DNA of 64,000 bases from RYN-133 sp963708645. Its GTDB lineage: Bacteria; Actinomycetota; Actinomycetes; Mycobacteriales; Jatrophihabitantaceae. Under the pieces are notes generated by a model that saw nothing but the letters and a program-made list of their open reading frames with translations, was not told the origin of the DNA and did not search any database. Positions 37,102 to 45,751 of this stretch are shown one piece after another. Location of the stretch: the NCBI GenBank assembly GCA_963708645.1, contig CAVPTA010000007.1, positions 434,001-498,000 on the forward strand, given 5' to 3'. Position numbers and translations under genes: made by a program. Within the stretch, counting starts at the first letter, position 1, and every line of letters starts with the position of its first letter.

Positions 37102-37163
37102 GACTCAGCTCTGGCGTGGTTCGGGCGCGACCAGAACGTGCGGTCGCTCGAGTCGATGCGCCC

Positions 37164-37708
37164 TTAGAACGTCCGCACGCTCGTGGTGCAGAAGAAGACG
37201 TGCTCGGGCTCCGGACATTTCCCGGTACGTCGCACTTGAGATCGCGCGCAGCGTAATGGCTCGCAATGAACTGCTCGACCTCGTCGACGCGGCTCGCCGC
37301 GGCGGCGGTCAGCGGCTGCGGACCGTAGGCAAGGACATCGTCCACGAGCCTCATCGGTGCCGTCGGCCGGCCCGGACCTGCCGTACACACGCCACGAAGG
37401 TGCCGACTCACGTCGGCGACGACTTCGATGGTTCTCGATCGGAACGCGCTGTTGGGTGGCGGGATTGCCTTGCCCCCGCGGCTGATCACGGTGACGACGA
37501 GGACTGCGTCGTCGGTCCGAAGTCCCAGCGCGTGCGCGCGCGCATCGAGAAGTTGCTCGTCATGCCAGCGCAGTTGCACATGCGGGACCGCGGCGCCACA
37601 GGTGACGCTCTCGTTCGGCTAGCCCAGCGCACCGCTTCGATGACTGACGCCGGCCGAGGCGGCCAGCGTCAGGCACGCCACCACCGCCGCAACTACGGAC
37701 CATCGCAT
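37164..37708 (-). pseudogene. Secreted-protein remnant with internal TAG and a frameshift
   Basis: A clear signal peptide (ATG 37708; RWSVVAAVVACLTLAASAG) runs into TAG at 37619-37621 in the same frame. The frame then continues with protein-like residues (PNESVTCGAAVPHVQLRW, then LLDARAHALGLRTDDAVLVV and DVSRHLRGVC). Near 37216 the frame is lost, and CPEPEHVFFCTTSVRTF with a stop at 37164 continues in another frame. One nonsense codon and one indel suggest a dead or miscalled gene. It is divergent from the propeller protein. Confidence 0.55.
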
Positions 37709-37806
37709 CGACACATCGGCAAGTGTGACCGAAACAACCTCGCCGCGCGCGCTCGACGAGGCTTGTCTAGCGTCCGAGTCGATAATCCCGATTCGAGGAG
37801 CCGTCC

Positions 37807-39294
37807 ATGCGCCGCCGCATGATCGCCGCACTGACCGTCGTCTCGACGGTTGCCGCCGCACCCGCCGCTGCCGCAGCGCTTGTCACCCCGATCCCGGGGA
37901 CGCCGGACAGCACCTATGTCGGGCACGCCGCGACGGCCCACCCGATCCGCGGGGTCGCGCGTACCCCGCAGAATCCGTACCTCGCTCCGAACGGTGACTC
38001 CGGCATCCACAACGACGGCTGGCAGACGAACACCTACCGACGGTCGGCACCGCTCGGAGACAAGCCGACCACCGTGTCGGCCGCGGTCGGCGGTGAGTGC
38101 GGCTCGATCACGTTCGATCATGCCGGACGAATCGTCGCGACGTGCATCGGCGAGCGCACGGGTCTCTACCTGATCGACCCGAACACCCTTGCCACGCTGG
38201 GTTTCTACTCGTTGCCGGGACGCGATATCCAGTCGGTCACCAGCCATCCGAACCCGTTCAACGACTTCAGTGGCGGTGGCTACTTCTATCTCGACAATCT
38301 CGATCGCGCCGTCATCGCGACCCGCGACGGACACGTGCTGGTGCTCGCCGAGAACCGTACGCACGACGGTTTCGTGCTTCGACGCAACTACAAGGAATCA
38401 GGGAAGTTGCGCAGCGGCGAAACCATGAACTCGGTGCTGCCCGACAGCACCGGCAGGCTCTGGTTCGTCGCCAAGACCGACGGCGTCGTCGGCACGATCG
38501 CGCGACGCACCGGGCGCACGCACGTCATGCGCCTCGGCAACGGGAGCACCGGCGAGATCGAGAATTCGTTCGCGGTCGGCGCACATCGCGACGTCTACAT
38601 CGCGACCAATCGACGGCTGTACCGCTTCACCGCCGGCCCGGACGGACGGCCGCGCGTCGTATGGTCGGTGCGTTACCGCCACATTTCGGCAACGAAGCCG
38701 GGACAGGTCGACAACGGCACCGGCACAACGCCGGCGCTGTTGCCCGGCGGCTACGTGGCCATCACCGACAACGCCGACCCGATGGACGTCGTCGTCTACC
38801 GCACAGCGCCGCATCCGAGCGACGGACGCCAGGTGTGCGCGGTTCCGGTGTTCGGCAAGGGCGCAAGCGACACCGAGAACTCGCTCGTCGTCGCCGGACG
38901 CTCGCTGATCGTCGAGAACAACTACGGCTACGCGGATCCCTCGGCGACGAGCGGCGGGCGCACCACCACGCCCGGACTGGCCCGCGTCGACATCAACGCA
39001 AACGGTCGCGGTTGCCATCGGGTCTGGACGAACAGGCGCTTCGCTGCACCGTCAGTCGTCCCGAAGCTCTCGCTCGCGACCGGTCTCATCTACACGTACA
39101 CGAAGGGCACCGACAGCATCGACCGGTGGTCGTGGACGGCCCTGAGCTTCCGCACCGGTCGGCGCATCTGGTCGCGCGCCAACGGCGACGGCCTGGGTTT
39201 CAACAACAACTACGCAGGCATCTCGATAGGACCGAACCACCGCACCTACCTGGGCGTGCTCGGCGGCATCACGATGCTGCGCGACACCCGCTGA
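37807..39294 (+). CDS. Secreted beta-propeller-like protein, unknown
   Basis: 495 residues. Signal peptide about 1-24 (MIAALTVVSTVAAAPAAAAA), GGAG-containing ribosome site 6 bases upstream. Repeated beta-strand stretches (AGRIVATCIGERTGLYLID, GHVLVLAENRTHDGFVL, TGRLWFVAKTDGVVGTI, HRDVYIATNRRLYRF) are consistent with PQQ/SGL-like propeller blades. Cys pairs suggest disulfides. No catalytic signature is visible. A palindrome begins at the stop codon. Confidence 0.8.
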   Translation: MRRRMIAALTVVSTVAAAPAAAAALVTPIPGTPDSTYVGHAATAHPIRGVARTPQNPYLAPNGDSGIHNDGWQTNTYRRSAPLGDKPTTVSAAVGGECGSITFDHAGRIVATCIGERTGLYLIDPNTLATLGFYSLPGRDIQSVTSHPNPFNDFSGGGYFYLDNLDRAVIATRDGHVLVLAENRTHDGFVLRRNYKESGKLRSGETMNSVLPDSTGRLWFVAKTDGVVGTIARRTGRTHVMRLGNGSTGEIENSFAVGAHRDVYIATNRRLYRFTAGPDGRPRVVWSVRYRHISATKPGQVDNGTGTTPALLPGGYVAITDNADPMDVVVYRTAPHPSDGRQVCAVPVFGKGASDTENSLVVAGRSLIVENNYGYADPSATSGGRTTTPGLARVDINANGRGCHRVWTNRRFAAPSVVPKLSLATGLIYTYTKGTDSIDRWSWTALSFRTGRRIWSRANGDGLGFNNNYAGISIGPNHRTYLGVLGGITMLRDTR

Positions 39295-39369
39295 CGACTT
39301 TGCACCCGGCATCGTCGTTGTCGAGGCCGGATCAGCTTCTGTTGACGACATTGCTGGGTGCAAAGTCGT
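39294..39369. repeat. Palindromic element at the stop codon (24-nt arms)
   Basis: Arms 39294-39317 and 39346-39369 pair at 21 of 24 positions; the outer 14 (ACGACTTTGCACCC) are perfect. The 28-nt loop is non-repetitive. It starts at the last base of the TGA of the upstream gene. It has no T-run, so it may be a REP-like element acting as mRNA 3' protection rather than an intrinsic terminator. Confidence 0.75.
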
Positions 39370-39502
39370 TGGACGGATGCCACAAATCCGCATAGACCGA
39401 CACGTAGTTATCACGCACCGCCAAAGGCACGGTTGATCTATTACCCTGCTGCCACGAACTGCGCCGCACGACGGGCGCACGGTGGCTGGAGGGAGTCGCC
39501 TC

Positions 39503-42049
39503 GTGACGGGTTTCGACCCCACCGTTCGGCAGCCGTGGACGGCACCGCCGCCTCCCCCGCCGCGGCCGGCCGGGCGGCACGAGCAGCCTGACCCTGAGGC
39601 ACCCGAGCACGAGGTGCACAGCCTGCGTCAGCTGTTCCGCGAACGCCGCATCTCACTACGCACGATGGATCGGCGGCTGCGGCTCGCGGTCGGCGCCGCC
39701 GCGGCGAGCCTGCTCGGCACCGTCCTGCTGATCGCCCTACGCGATGCATCGGCGCCGGACGTGGTGCTCGGTCACAACGGCGACGTCGTCACCGCTGTGT
39801 CTGCCCCGCTGTTCATCGCCACCCTGGTGTTGCTGTCACTCGGTCTCGCGTATGTGCTGACCGGCGCAGTGCTCGCGAGTCCGCCGATCGCGATCATCGC
39901 GCTTGTCGTCATCATGGGCGAGATCGCGTTGCACACGGGCGCACTCGGCGCGTTGCTGTTCGCCGTCGACCTGTTCAACATCTTGCCGACCTGGGCCGCG
40001 GTGTCGGCGCGACTCGATCTGGTCGTGATCACCCTGCTGGCGATCGGCGTCGTCATCTACGACCACCGCCGCAGCGCACCAGTCGCGCGGACGATGCGGC
40101 TGACGATCCTCGGCGCATTCGTGCTGCTGTTCGGCGCGTTCTTCCTGATCGTCAAGATCGGCTCACCCAACGTCGGCGGCCTCGACCTGTTTCCTGAGTC
40201 GATCAGCAATTTCATGCTCGACATCGCCGACCTGGTGACACCGTTGCTGTTCATCGCGGCGGTCGACTTCGGCGAATGGGGTGGACTACTCGGCGAGCGC
40301 GTCGCCGCTGCGGTCAAGGTCAACCGCGACAAACTGCTCGCGCCGATCGCCGCGGTTCTCGCGCTCGCGCTGATGGGGTACGGGTACGCACGCCTGGACG
40401 GCAAGCAGTGGTTCACCGGCATGCGCGTATGGACGGGCGTCCGCACGACGCTGATCCTCGCCGGTGCATTGCTGATCATGATCGTGGTCGGACGCGCGCT
40501 CGGGCTGCACAAACGACGCTGGCCCGCGACGCTGAACGTGGCCGGCATGTTTGCCGCCGTCGCTCTCGTCCTCTACATCATGGCCCCGCTCGCGGGCGTC
40601 ATCGCGGGCAAGTTCCACGGCGTCTCGGCTCCGGTCGAGCAGGTGACACCGGACGGCCGTTACACGTCGGCCGCCGACATCACTGTCGAACGAAGCGGCA
40701 ACGGCGATCTCGCGTATTCGGTGTTGGTACCCCGCGGCTGGATCCGTGAGAACGAGAAGAACGGCACGGTCATCTGGCTCGAGGCCGCGTTGCCGGGTGC
40801 CCGACCAGGCCAGCTCGTCAAGGGCCTCGAGCGGATGATCGTTTTCCCGCTCACCAGCGACCCGACCCCCGAGCAGCTCGCCAGCGCACTGAAGGTCCCG
40901 ATCATCGGCGAGGTCGCGCACGAGGGCGAGTTCCAGGTGTTCAACACGAAGTTCTCGACCGGCCCGGTCCAGCTGTGGATTCGGACCGACGGCAAGGGCG
41001 GCTCGTGGGTCGTCGAGTTCAGCGTGAGCGGCGTGCCGCGCGAACGGGTCGAGCCCACCTGGAAGGCGATCGCCGACACGTTCCGTCCGGGCAGCGAGAA
41101 ACCCGCGACGCTCGAGGAGGAACCACCGCCGTCAGAGTCTGAGCAGCAGAAGGCCAGCGACCACTTCCAGGCAGCAACGTTCTACCTGCTCGCACCGACC
41201 GCATTGCTGTTCCTGCTCTTGATCGGATTCCTCGGCAGGCGCTGGGCGCCACGGCTGGTCGGGGCGATGCTGTTGTTCGTCATGTTCGTCCTCGCCGCGA
41301 TCTTGTACTTCGCCGACGAGTACGCGCGCGGGGTGTTCGGGCCGTCCGTGCACGTCCCGTACGTCGGGCAGTACGGGTTGTACTTCTCGGTGGGCCTACT
41401 CGGTTTCCTCGCGGTGTTCATACCGTTCAAAGACGCGGCACGGCGGCGAACATTATGGGTCGGGTTGATCGGCCTGCTCGCGACCGTCTGGACGTTGGTC
41501 GGCATGGCTGCCCTGTACGACCACGCGCTCGCCGCGAGCCGCATCGCGATCTGGGCCGCGATCATCGTGCTCGTCGCCATGGCGTGGGACGTGGTGATGT
41601 CCGGCGAGTCGATGACCAACGAGGGCACGCGGCGAATCCCACGGGCCTCGCGGGTGCTCGCGTTCCTCGGCTACGTCATCCTGGTCGCTGCCACCGTGTT
41701 GTTCTACAGCGGTCAGCAGGTCGTCGGGACTGGCCAGGCTGCCGAGCCACTGGTCGAGCCAGAGGCGATCACGCGCAACGGACTGTTCCGGCTGGCGTTT
41801 CCGCTGGCAGTGCTGATGTTCCTCCTGCGATTCGGCCGCGAGCAGACGGGTCAGCGACGCTCAGGAGGACCCGGACTTGCTCTCGGCGAGGGGCTGGGCG
41901 AGCAGCCACAGGGACAGAGCGGTGTAGGCGACCATGGCCACGATCCACGGGTACTCAGCGCGCCGGGCGGTGCGCTCGGTGGCCGACACTCGAGCCAGGC
42001 TCCGGTGCGCGAGGACGACCGCAACGATGTGCACGGCAACGATGGCTAG
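39503..42049 (+). CDS. Large polytopic membrane protein with central soluble domain
   Basis: 848 residues from GTG 39503 with GGAGGGAG eight bases upstream. A Pro-rich cytoplasmic lead, about eight helices (residues 65-390), a soluble segment about 390-540 (LAYSVLVPRGWIRENE, VIWLEAALPGARPGQ), then five or six more helices to about 790. From about 790 onward (QTGQRRSGGPGLALGEG) the residues look non-native, because the strand is antisense to the converging gene from 41861. The true stop or a 3' frameshift probably lies near 41860-41930. No family recognised. Confidence 0.75.
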   Translation: MTGFDPTVRQPWTAPPPPPPRPAGRHEQPDPEAPEHEVHSLRQLFRERRISLRTMDRRLRLAVGAAAASLLGTVLLIALRDASAPDVVLGHNGDVVTAVSAPLFIATLVLLSLGLAYVLTGAVLASPPIAIIALVVIMGEIALHTGALGALLFAVDLFNILPTWAAVSARLDLVVITLLAIGVVIYDHRRSAPVARTMRLTILGAFVLLFGAFFLIVKIGSPNVGGLDLFPESISNFMLDIADLVTPLLFIAAVDFGEWGGLLGERVAAAVKVNRDKLLAPIAAVLALALMGYGYARLDGKQWFTGMRVWTGVRTTLILAGALLIMIVVGRALGLHKRRWPATLNVAGMFAAVALVLYIMAPLAGVIAGKFHGVSAPVEQVTPDGRYTSAADITVERSGNGDLAYSVLVPRGWIRENEKNGTVIWLEAALPGARPGQLVKGLERMIVFPLTSDPTPEQLASALKVPIIGEVAHEGEFQVFNTKFSTGPVQLWIRTDGKGGSWVVEFSVSGVPRERVEPTWKAIADTFRPGSEKPATLEEEPPPSESEQQKASDHFQAATFYLLAPTALLFLLLIGFLGRRWAPRLVGAMLLFVMFVLAAILYFADEYARGVFGPSVHVPYVGQYGLYFSVGLLGFLAVFIPFKDAARRRTLWVGLIGLLATVWTLVGMAALYDHALAASRIAIWAAIIVLVAMAWDVVMSGESMTNEGTRRIPRASRVLAFLGYVILVAATVLFYSGQQVVGTGQAAEPLVEPEAITRNGLFRLAFPLAVLMFLLRFGREQTGQRRSGGPGLALGEGLGEQPQGQSGVGDHGHDPRVLSAPGGALGGRHSSQAPVREDDRNDVHGNDG

Positions 42050-43201
42050 CACGTCGAAATACCAGTAGAAGCTGTTCGGCAGGAAGGTCGTGTTGACCTC
42101 GTAGCTGTCGTTGAACGGGTACGGCAGATGCAGATTCGTGCCTGCGCCGCCGGGCGCTCCGAGCAGCGGCAGGATCAACTGGCCGTTGATCAGCACGTAC
42201 TGCAGGTAGTGCGCGAACAGGTAGCCGAACGCGATGGGCACCAACGACGGCAGTAGATGCGAAAACGTGTCGCGCACGTTGCGTTGCACGCCACCTGCTC
42301 GACTGACGGCGTAGGAGAACGTCAGGAACACGCCGTAGATCAGCAGAGTCAGTACGAGGAACGCGACGGTGCGGAAGACCTCTTGTTCGTGCAGGTCGTT
42401 GAAGGCAATGTGCGCGTTCTCGAAGTTCCCCCACTGGGGAGTGGCGAGCAGACCGTCGAACGAGATCGAGACGAGCAACATGAGGACGAAGAGCGTGCGG
42501 CTGAAGCTGCGCTGGAACGGTGCTTCCAGCCCACCGGCGAAACCGCGCCGTCCGGGCGCTCCGAACCGGAAGTAGCCGAATCGTCCCCACGTCGAGAAGA
42601 GGACGGTGAACAGCTCGCCGTGCTCGCGAAACTCCTTCGCACCGAAGATCGCGCCCATCAGCAGGCAGTAGGCGGCGTATCCGACGAGCATCCAGGCGAG
42701 GACGAACGGCAGCGTCGTCGACTTGTTGAACACGAGCTCGGCCAGTGTGCCGAGGGCCAGCAGCGCGACTGCGGGCCACCAGCCGAGCTGCTGCGGCCAG
42801 GGGCGTTTGCGTGGCGACATGCGATCGGCGAGCTGCGCGAGGTAGCCGTACACATTCACGCCCGAGGTGAAGTCGCCGATGATCCCGCTCAGGAGCGGAA
42901 CCACGACCCACAGGTACACCCAGAAGACCGTCGGGAGGATGTTCTCGGGGATGTCCTGTGCACCGGCGAAGCCGGCCCAACACAGCGCTGCCAGCACGAC
43001 CATGCCGACGATGCCCGCGAGCGTCGAGACCCGACGGGCCGCTGCCGTGTCCGGCGGCTCCTTGTCCATCGGCTTGACGCCCGTGGGCAGCACCACGACG
43101 AACGACACAGCGACGATGGCGGCTCCGCCGAGTACGAACGCGAGCACCGGGATCGGCAGTTCGACTCGCGTCCCGAACGCGTGCGCGAGGGGCATGTTCA
43201 T
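41861..43201 (-). CDS. Polytopic membrane protein, fenitrothion hydrolase-like family
   Basis: 446 residues, ATG overlapping the previous stop. About 11 hydrophobic segments, start MNMPLAHAFGTRVELPIPV, and conserved patches WVYLWVVVPLLSGIIGDFTS, FSTWGRFGYFRFGAPG and HLPYPFNDSYEVN. Several His and Asp residues near the termini and loops could bind metal. From memory, actinobacterial relatives carry the label fenitrothion hydrolase after Burkholderia FedA/FedB; I could not verify this, and natural substrate is unknown. Last gene of the CPBP operon. Confidence 0.7.
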   Translation of the reverse strand: MNMPLAHAFGTRVELPIPVLAFVLGGAAIVAVSFVVVLPTGVKPMDKEPPDTAAARRVSTLAGIVGMVVLAALCWAGFAGAQDIPENILPTVFWVYLWVVVPLLSGIIGDFTSGVNVYGYLAQLADRMSPRKRPWPQQLGWWPAVALLALGTLAELVFNKSTTLPFVLAWMLVGYAAYCLLMGAIFGAKEFREHGELFTVLFSTWGRFGYFRFGAPGRRGFAGGLEAPFQRSFSRTLFVLMLLVSISFDGLLATPQWGNFENAHIAFNDLHEQEVFRTVAFLVLTLLIYGVFLTFSYAVSRAGGVQRNVRDTFSHLLPSLVPIAFGYLFAHYLQYVLINGQLILPLLGAPGGAGTNLHLPYPFNDSYEVNTTFLPNSFYWYFDVLAIVAVHIVAVVLAHRSLARVSATERTARRAEYPWIVAMVAYTALSLWLLAQPLAESKSGSS

Positions 43202-43935
43202 TGCGGATCCTCCGAGGTGCGTTGTCGGCGGCGGAGCACGCCGACGGTGACGAGGCCGATCACGACGACAATGGCGCCCACCAGGATGATCACCCCGGTG
43301 CGGGAGGTAGTGCCACTGTTGGCCTGCGCGCCGACGACGAGTGGCTTGCTGCCCACAACTGCATAGTCGCCGAGCGACGGCAGGCTCGCTTGATAGATGT
43401 CGCGGCCCACCGCGATGGTGGTGACCGCCGTCCAGGTGCCGTGCGCGTAGTACTCGATCTTCGGATCGGGCCGCTGCGCGCTGCCGGCCCGAAGGGTGAT
43501 TGTGGCGGGCGGATTGCCGTCCCTCAGAGTCACGCTCGCGTCAGTCGCGCCGATGGCGTAGACGTTGCTCCAGAGATACGTGCCGCTCGGCGCAGGGATC
43601 GGCTTGATCGGTGCGGCCTGCACGGTGAACTGCTTCGTGCCGGTCGGCGCCTGCAGCCGTCCGGTCGGGATGAGGATTGCGACCTGCGGCGCCTGTTCGG
43701 CGCTGGCCAGGCTCGCAGCACCCGCCGTTCCCTTCGTCACCGGCACGACGGTCTTGGCTGTCGTCGGCGATTTCGCGGTGCCTGCGCCGGCGGGACGCAC
43801 CACGAATCGGTACGGCTCGTCCGGGAAGCCGAGGCCGTCGTAAACGGGCGGCGCCCAGTGCGGCGCGATCAGCCAGCCGAGAGTGAGTGCGAGCAGGCCG
43901 GCGAGCACCGCCCCCGCCGTGCGCGACAAGGTCAC
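43198..43935 (-). CDS. Two-helix envelope protein with extracytoplasmic beta domain
   Basis: 245 residues from GTG 43935. N-terminal helix AVLAGLLALTLGWLIAP (about 8-24), an outside domain (about 30-205) with SGTYLWSNVYAIGATDASVTLRDG cut here as TYLWSNVYAIG and SLPSLGDYAVVG, and a C-terminal helix VIILVGAIVVVIGLVTVGVL followed by RRRQR. Overlaps both neighbours by 4 bases (GTGA upstream, ATGA downstream), so stoichiometric expression with them is expected. Unknown family. Confidence 0.75.
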   Translation of the reverse strand: MTLSRTAGAVLAGLLALTLGWLIAPHWAPPVYDGLGFPDEPYRFVVRPAGAGTAKSPTTAKTVVPVTKGTAGAASLASAEQAPQVAILIPTGRLQAPTGTKQFTVQAAPIKPIPAPSGTYLWSNVYAIGATDASVTLRDGNPPATITLRAGSAQRPDPKIEYYAHGTWTAVTTIAVGRDIYQASLPSLGDYAVVGSKPLVVGAQANSGTTSRTGVIILVGAIVVVIGLVTVGVLRRRQRTSEDPQ

Positions 43936-44564
43936 CGCAGCCACCAGCCGACCAGGTCGGCCACCGAATGTGCGATGGCGGGTGCGAGCACCGAACCCGA
44001 GACGGCCCGCAGCACACCGAGCCAGACTCCGACCGCGAGGTCGAGCGGCACGACCGCCCAGCCGTAGAGCGGGATGTGCACGATTGCGAACGCGACGCTC
44101 GTGAGCGCGACCGCGGCGACTGCACCGGCGCGCTGCTCGACCGCGCGGTAGAGGCTGCCGCGCAGCAACGCCTCCTCGGCGCTCGCGACGGCGACGACCC
44201 CGACCGCCCACAGCGCGTATCCGTGCCCCGAGACGGTCGTGATCTCACCGGTGAAGTGCCGCAGCGCCGCCGGCACGCAGAGCACCACCGCCCCCACCAG
44301 ACCCGCGACCAGAACCCCGCTTCTGGTATCGAGCGACCAGGAATCGCCCCGATTTCTGGTCGGTCGATACCAGAAGCGGGACGGGTCGCGGGTGAAGGCA
44401 GCCAGGGCAGCGACGATCACCGCGAACACCACACCCGCGGGGATCGACGGCGCGCCTGTCGTCCCGGCGACCTCGGCTCGCACAGCGACCGCGACGGCGA
44501 GGCCGACGAGTGCCACGGCGATCCGGGGGTCGGCACGACGCAGCGCCGCGACGGTCAAAGCCAC
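43932..44564 (-). CDS. CPBP-family intramembrane metalloprotease with inserted palindrome
   Basis: 210 residues, GTG start. CPBP/Rce1 motifs are in order: SAEEALLRGSLYR (EEx3R), AIVHIPLYG (His) and APAIAHSVAD (His/Asn-region), with about six helices. It would cut near membranes, as CAAX-type proteases do. Residues about 58-88 (TRDPSRFWYRPTRNRGDSWS...) are encoded by a 93-bp DNA palindrome lying between helices 2 and 3, in frame. First gene of a coupled operon with two membrane proteins. Confidence 0.87.
   Translation of the reverse strand: MALTVAALRRADPRIAVALVGLAVAVAVRAEVAGTTGAPSIPAGVVFAVIVAALAAFTRDPSRFWYRPTRNRGDSWSLDTRSGVLVAGLVGAVVLCVPAALRHFTGEITTVSGHGYALWAVGVVAVASAEEALLRGSLYRAVEQRAGAVAAVALTSVAFAIVHIPLYGWAVVPLDLAVGVWLGVLRAVSGSVLAPAIAHSVADLVGWWLR
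44301..44393. repeat. 93-bp palindromic element inside a CPBP gene
   Basis: Arms 44316-44345 and 44351-44380 are complementary at 28 of 30 positions with a 5-nt loop. Outside them ACCCGCGACC (44301-44310) pairs with its complement at 44384-44393. Length is 93 (31 codons), preserving the reading frame. This resembles in-frame palindromic insertions such as Rickettsia RPEs. Confidence 0.85.
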
Positions 44565-44620
44565 ACCTGAAGTCTTACCTCAGCGGCCTGTGCGCAAGGG
44601 CAGGGCGGTAGTTTCGCGGT

Positions 44621-45661
44621 ATGACGACCAGCCTCACAGACGCCGCGATCGTCCCGATCACGCTCACGGTCAACGGCCGCATCGGGTTGACCCTGTACGC
44701 GCCGCCGTGGGAGGACGAGGACGGCGAGGAGTGGCAGGGCTTCCTCGGTGACGGCGCGAAGATCCTGCTGTACCCGGGCGCGCGTGAGCTGGCCGAGTTC
44801 ATCGCAACGGGCGAGGAGAACGACCTGTCCGACCACCCGGCGTGGGGTTACGTCCAGAAGCTGACTCCGGACGAGCTGCGGCCGGGCGGCGAGGACGCGT
44901 ACGACCTCGACGCGGTCTATGAGTGGGCGTCGGGCGAGCCCGACCCGGTGCACGTGTCGGCGCTGGCCAACGTCGTCGACATGGTCGGCCGCATCGCCGA
45001 CTGCTGCGACGACGGCGCACTGCGCCGACTCGTCGAGGGCACCCCGTCCTATGCCGAGCTGGTCGACGACGACGTCAGCTACCACGGCAAGGAAGGCCGG
45101 CGCGCGTGGAACGAGCTCGGCGACACCATCGCCGACTCGTGGGAGCGCGCCATCGGCTACGTCGACCGCTGGCTGTCGTGGCAGGGCGACTTCTCGGTGA
45201 GCGATCTCGAGAGCGAGACCGTCTGGGACCGCGTCGACGCCGAGCCGATCTCGATCCGGGTCGCCGATGTCACCTACTTCACGGTGCGCGGCTTCGTCCC
45301 CGAAGACACTGAGGACCAGGCAACCGCAGCATTCATCGGCGGTGACGACACGGTCGCGGTGTTCACCGAAGTCGCCGATCTTGCGCACTACTGCCGCACA
45401 GCCAAGGACCATCGCCTGGTGAAGCTCGAGTGGTGGTCGGAGCTAGCCGCCGTCGAGGACGACGCAGTGTTCACACCCGGCCTCGACGCGAACTACGACC
45501 TGCGCAAGCCGTCCGGACGCGGCGCGGACCTGCTGCGCGAACTGATTGCGTTCTGCCATCTCGACATCGACACCTCTGTGCTCGACGGATCGAGCATCGA
45601 CCGCGACGACTGGCGCGACGTGCTCGACGAGGTCGTGACGAGTTTCGACCACGACGACTGA
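44621..45661 (+). CDS. Cytoplasmic acidic protein of unknown function
   Basis: 346 residues, ATG start. Strongly acidic; no signal or membrane helix. Blocks such as ITLTVNGRIGLTLYAPPWEDEDGE cut here as LTLYAPPWED, then FLGDGAKILLYPGARELAEF, NDLSDHPAWGYVQ, and HRLVKLEWWSELAAV match a conserved actinobacterial protein I cannot name with confidence (some relatives are labelled primosomal protein without evidence). Divergent from the CPBP gene with 56 bp between. Confidence 0.75.
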   Translation: MTTSLTDAAIVPITLTVNGRIGLTLYAPPWEDEDGEEWQGFLGDGAKILLYPGARELAEFIATGEENDLSDHPAWGYVQKLTPDELRPGGEDAYDLDAVYEWASGEPDPVHVSALANVVDMVGRIADCCDDGALRRLVEGTPSYAELVDDDVSYHGKEGRRAWNELGDTIADSWERAIGYVDRWLSWQGDFSVSDLESETVWDRVDAEPISIRVADVTYFTVRGFVPEDTEDQATAAFIGGDDTVAVFTEVADLAHYCRTAKDHRLVKLEWWSELAAVEDDAVFTPGLDANYDLRKPSGRGADLLRELIAFCHLDIDTSVLDGSSIDRDDWRDVLDEVVTSFDHDD

Positions 45662-45717
45662 TCAACATCAGAGCAGGCTTAGAGCCAGTATCACGCCCTA
45701 GGAAGGGTGCTCCTCCC

Positions 45718-45734
45718 CTTCGATCCAATCGAAG
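45718..45734 (+). other. Small hairpin before a secreted-protein gene
   Basis: CTTCGAT-CCA-ATCGAAG is a perfect 7-bp stem with a 3-nt loop, 17 bases before the ATG at 45752 and immediately before the AGGGAG ribosome site. Probably part of the 5' leader. Confidence 0.45.
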
Positions 45735-45751
45735 CCACTAGGGAGCAACCG

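Noticed and set aside
37619..37621. TAG as a recoded amino acid
   Set aside because: No pyrrolysine genes or recoding structure are seen and a second disruption lies downstream.
42257..43366. 369-codon plus-strand frame opposite the fenitrothion hydrolase-like gene
   Set aside because: Glu/Arg/His-rich mirror frame of a membrane-protein gene; no family match, and it crosses two gene boundaries.
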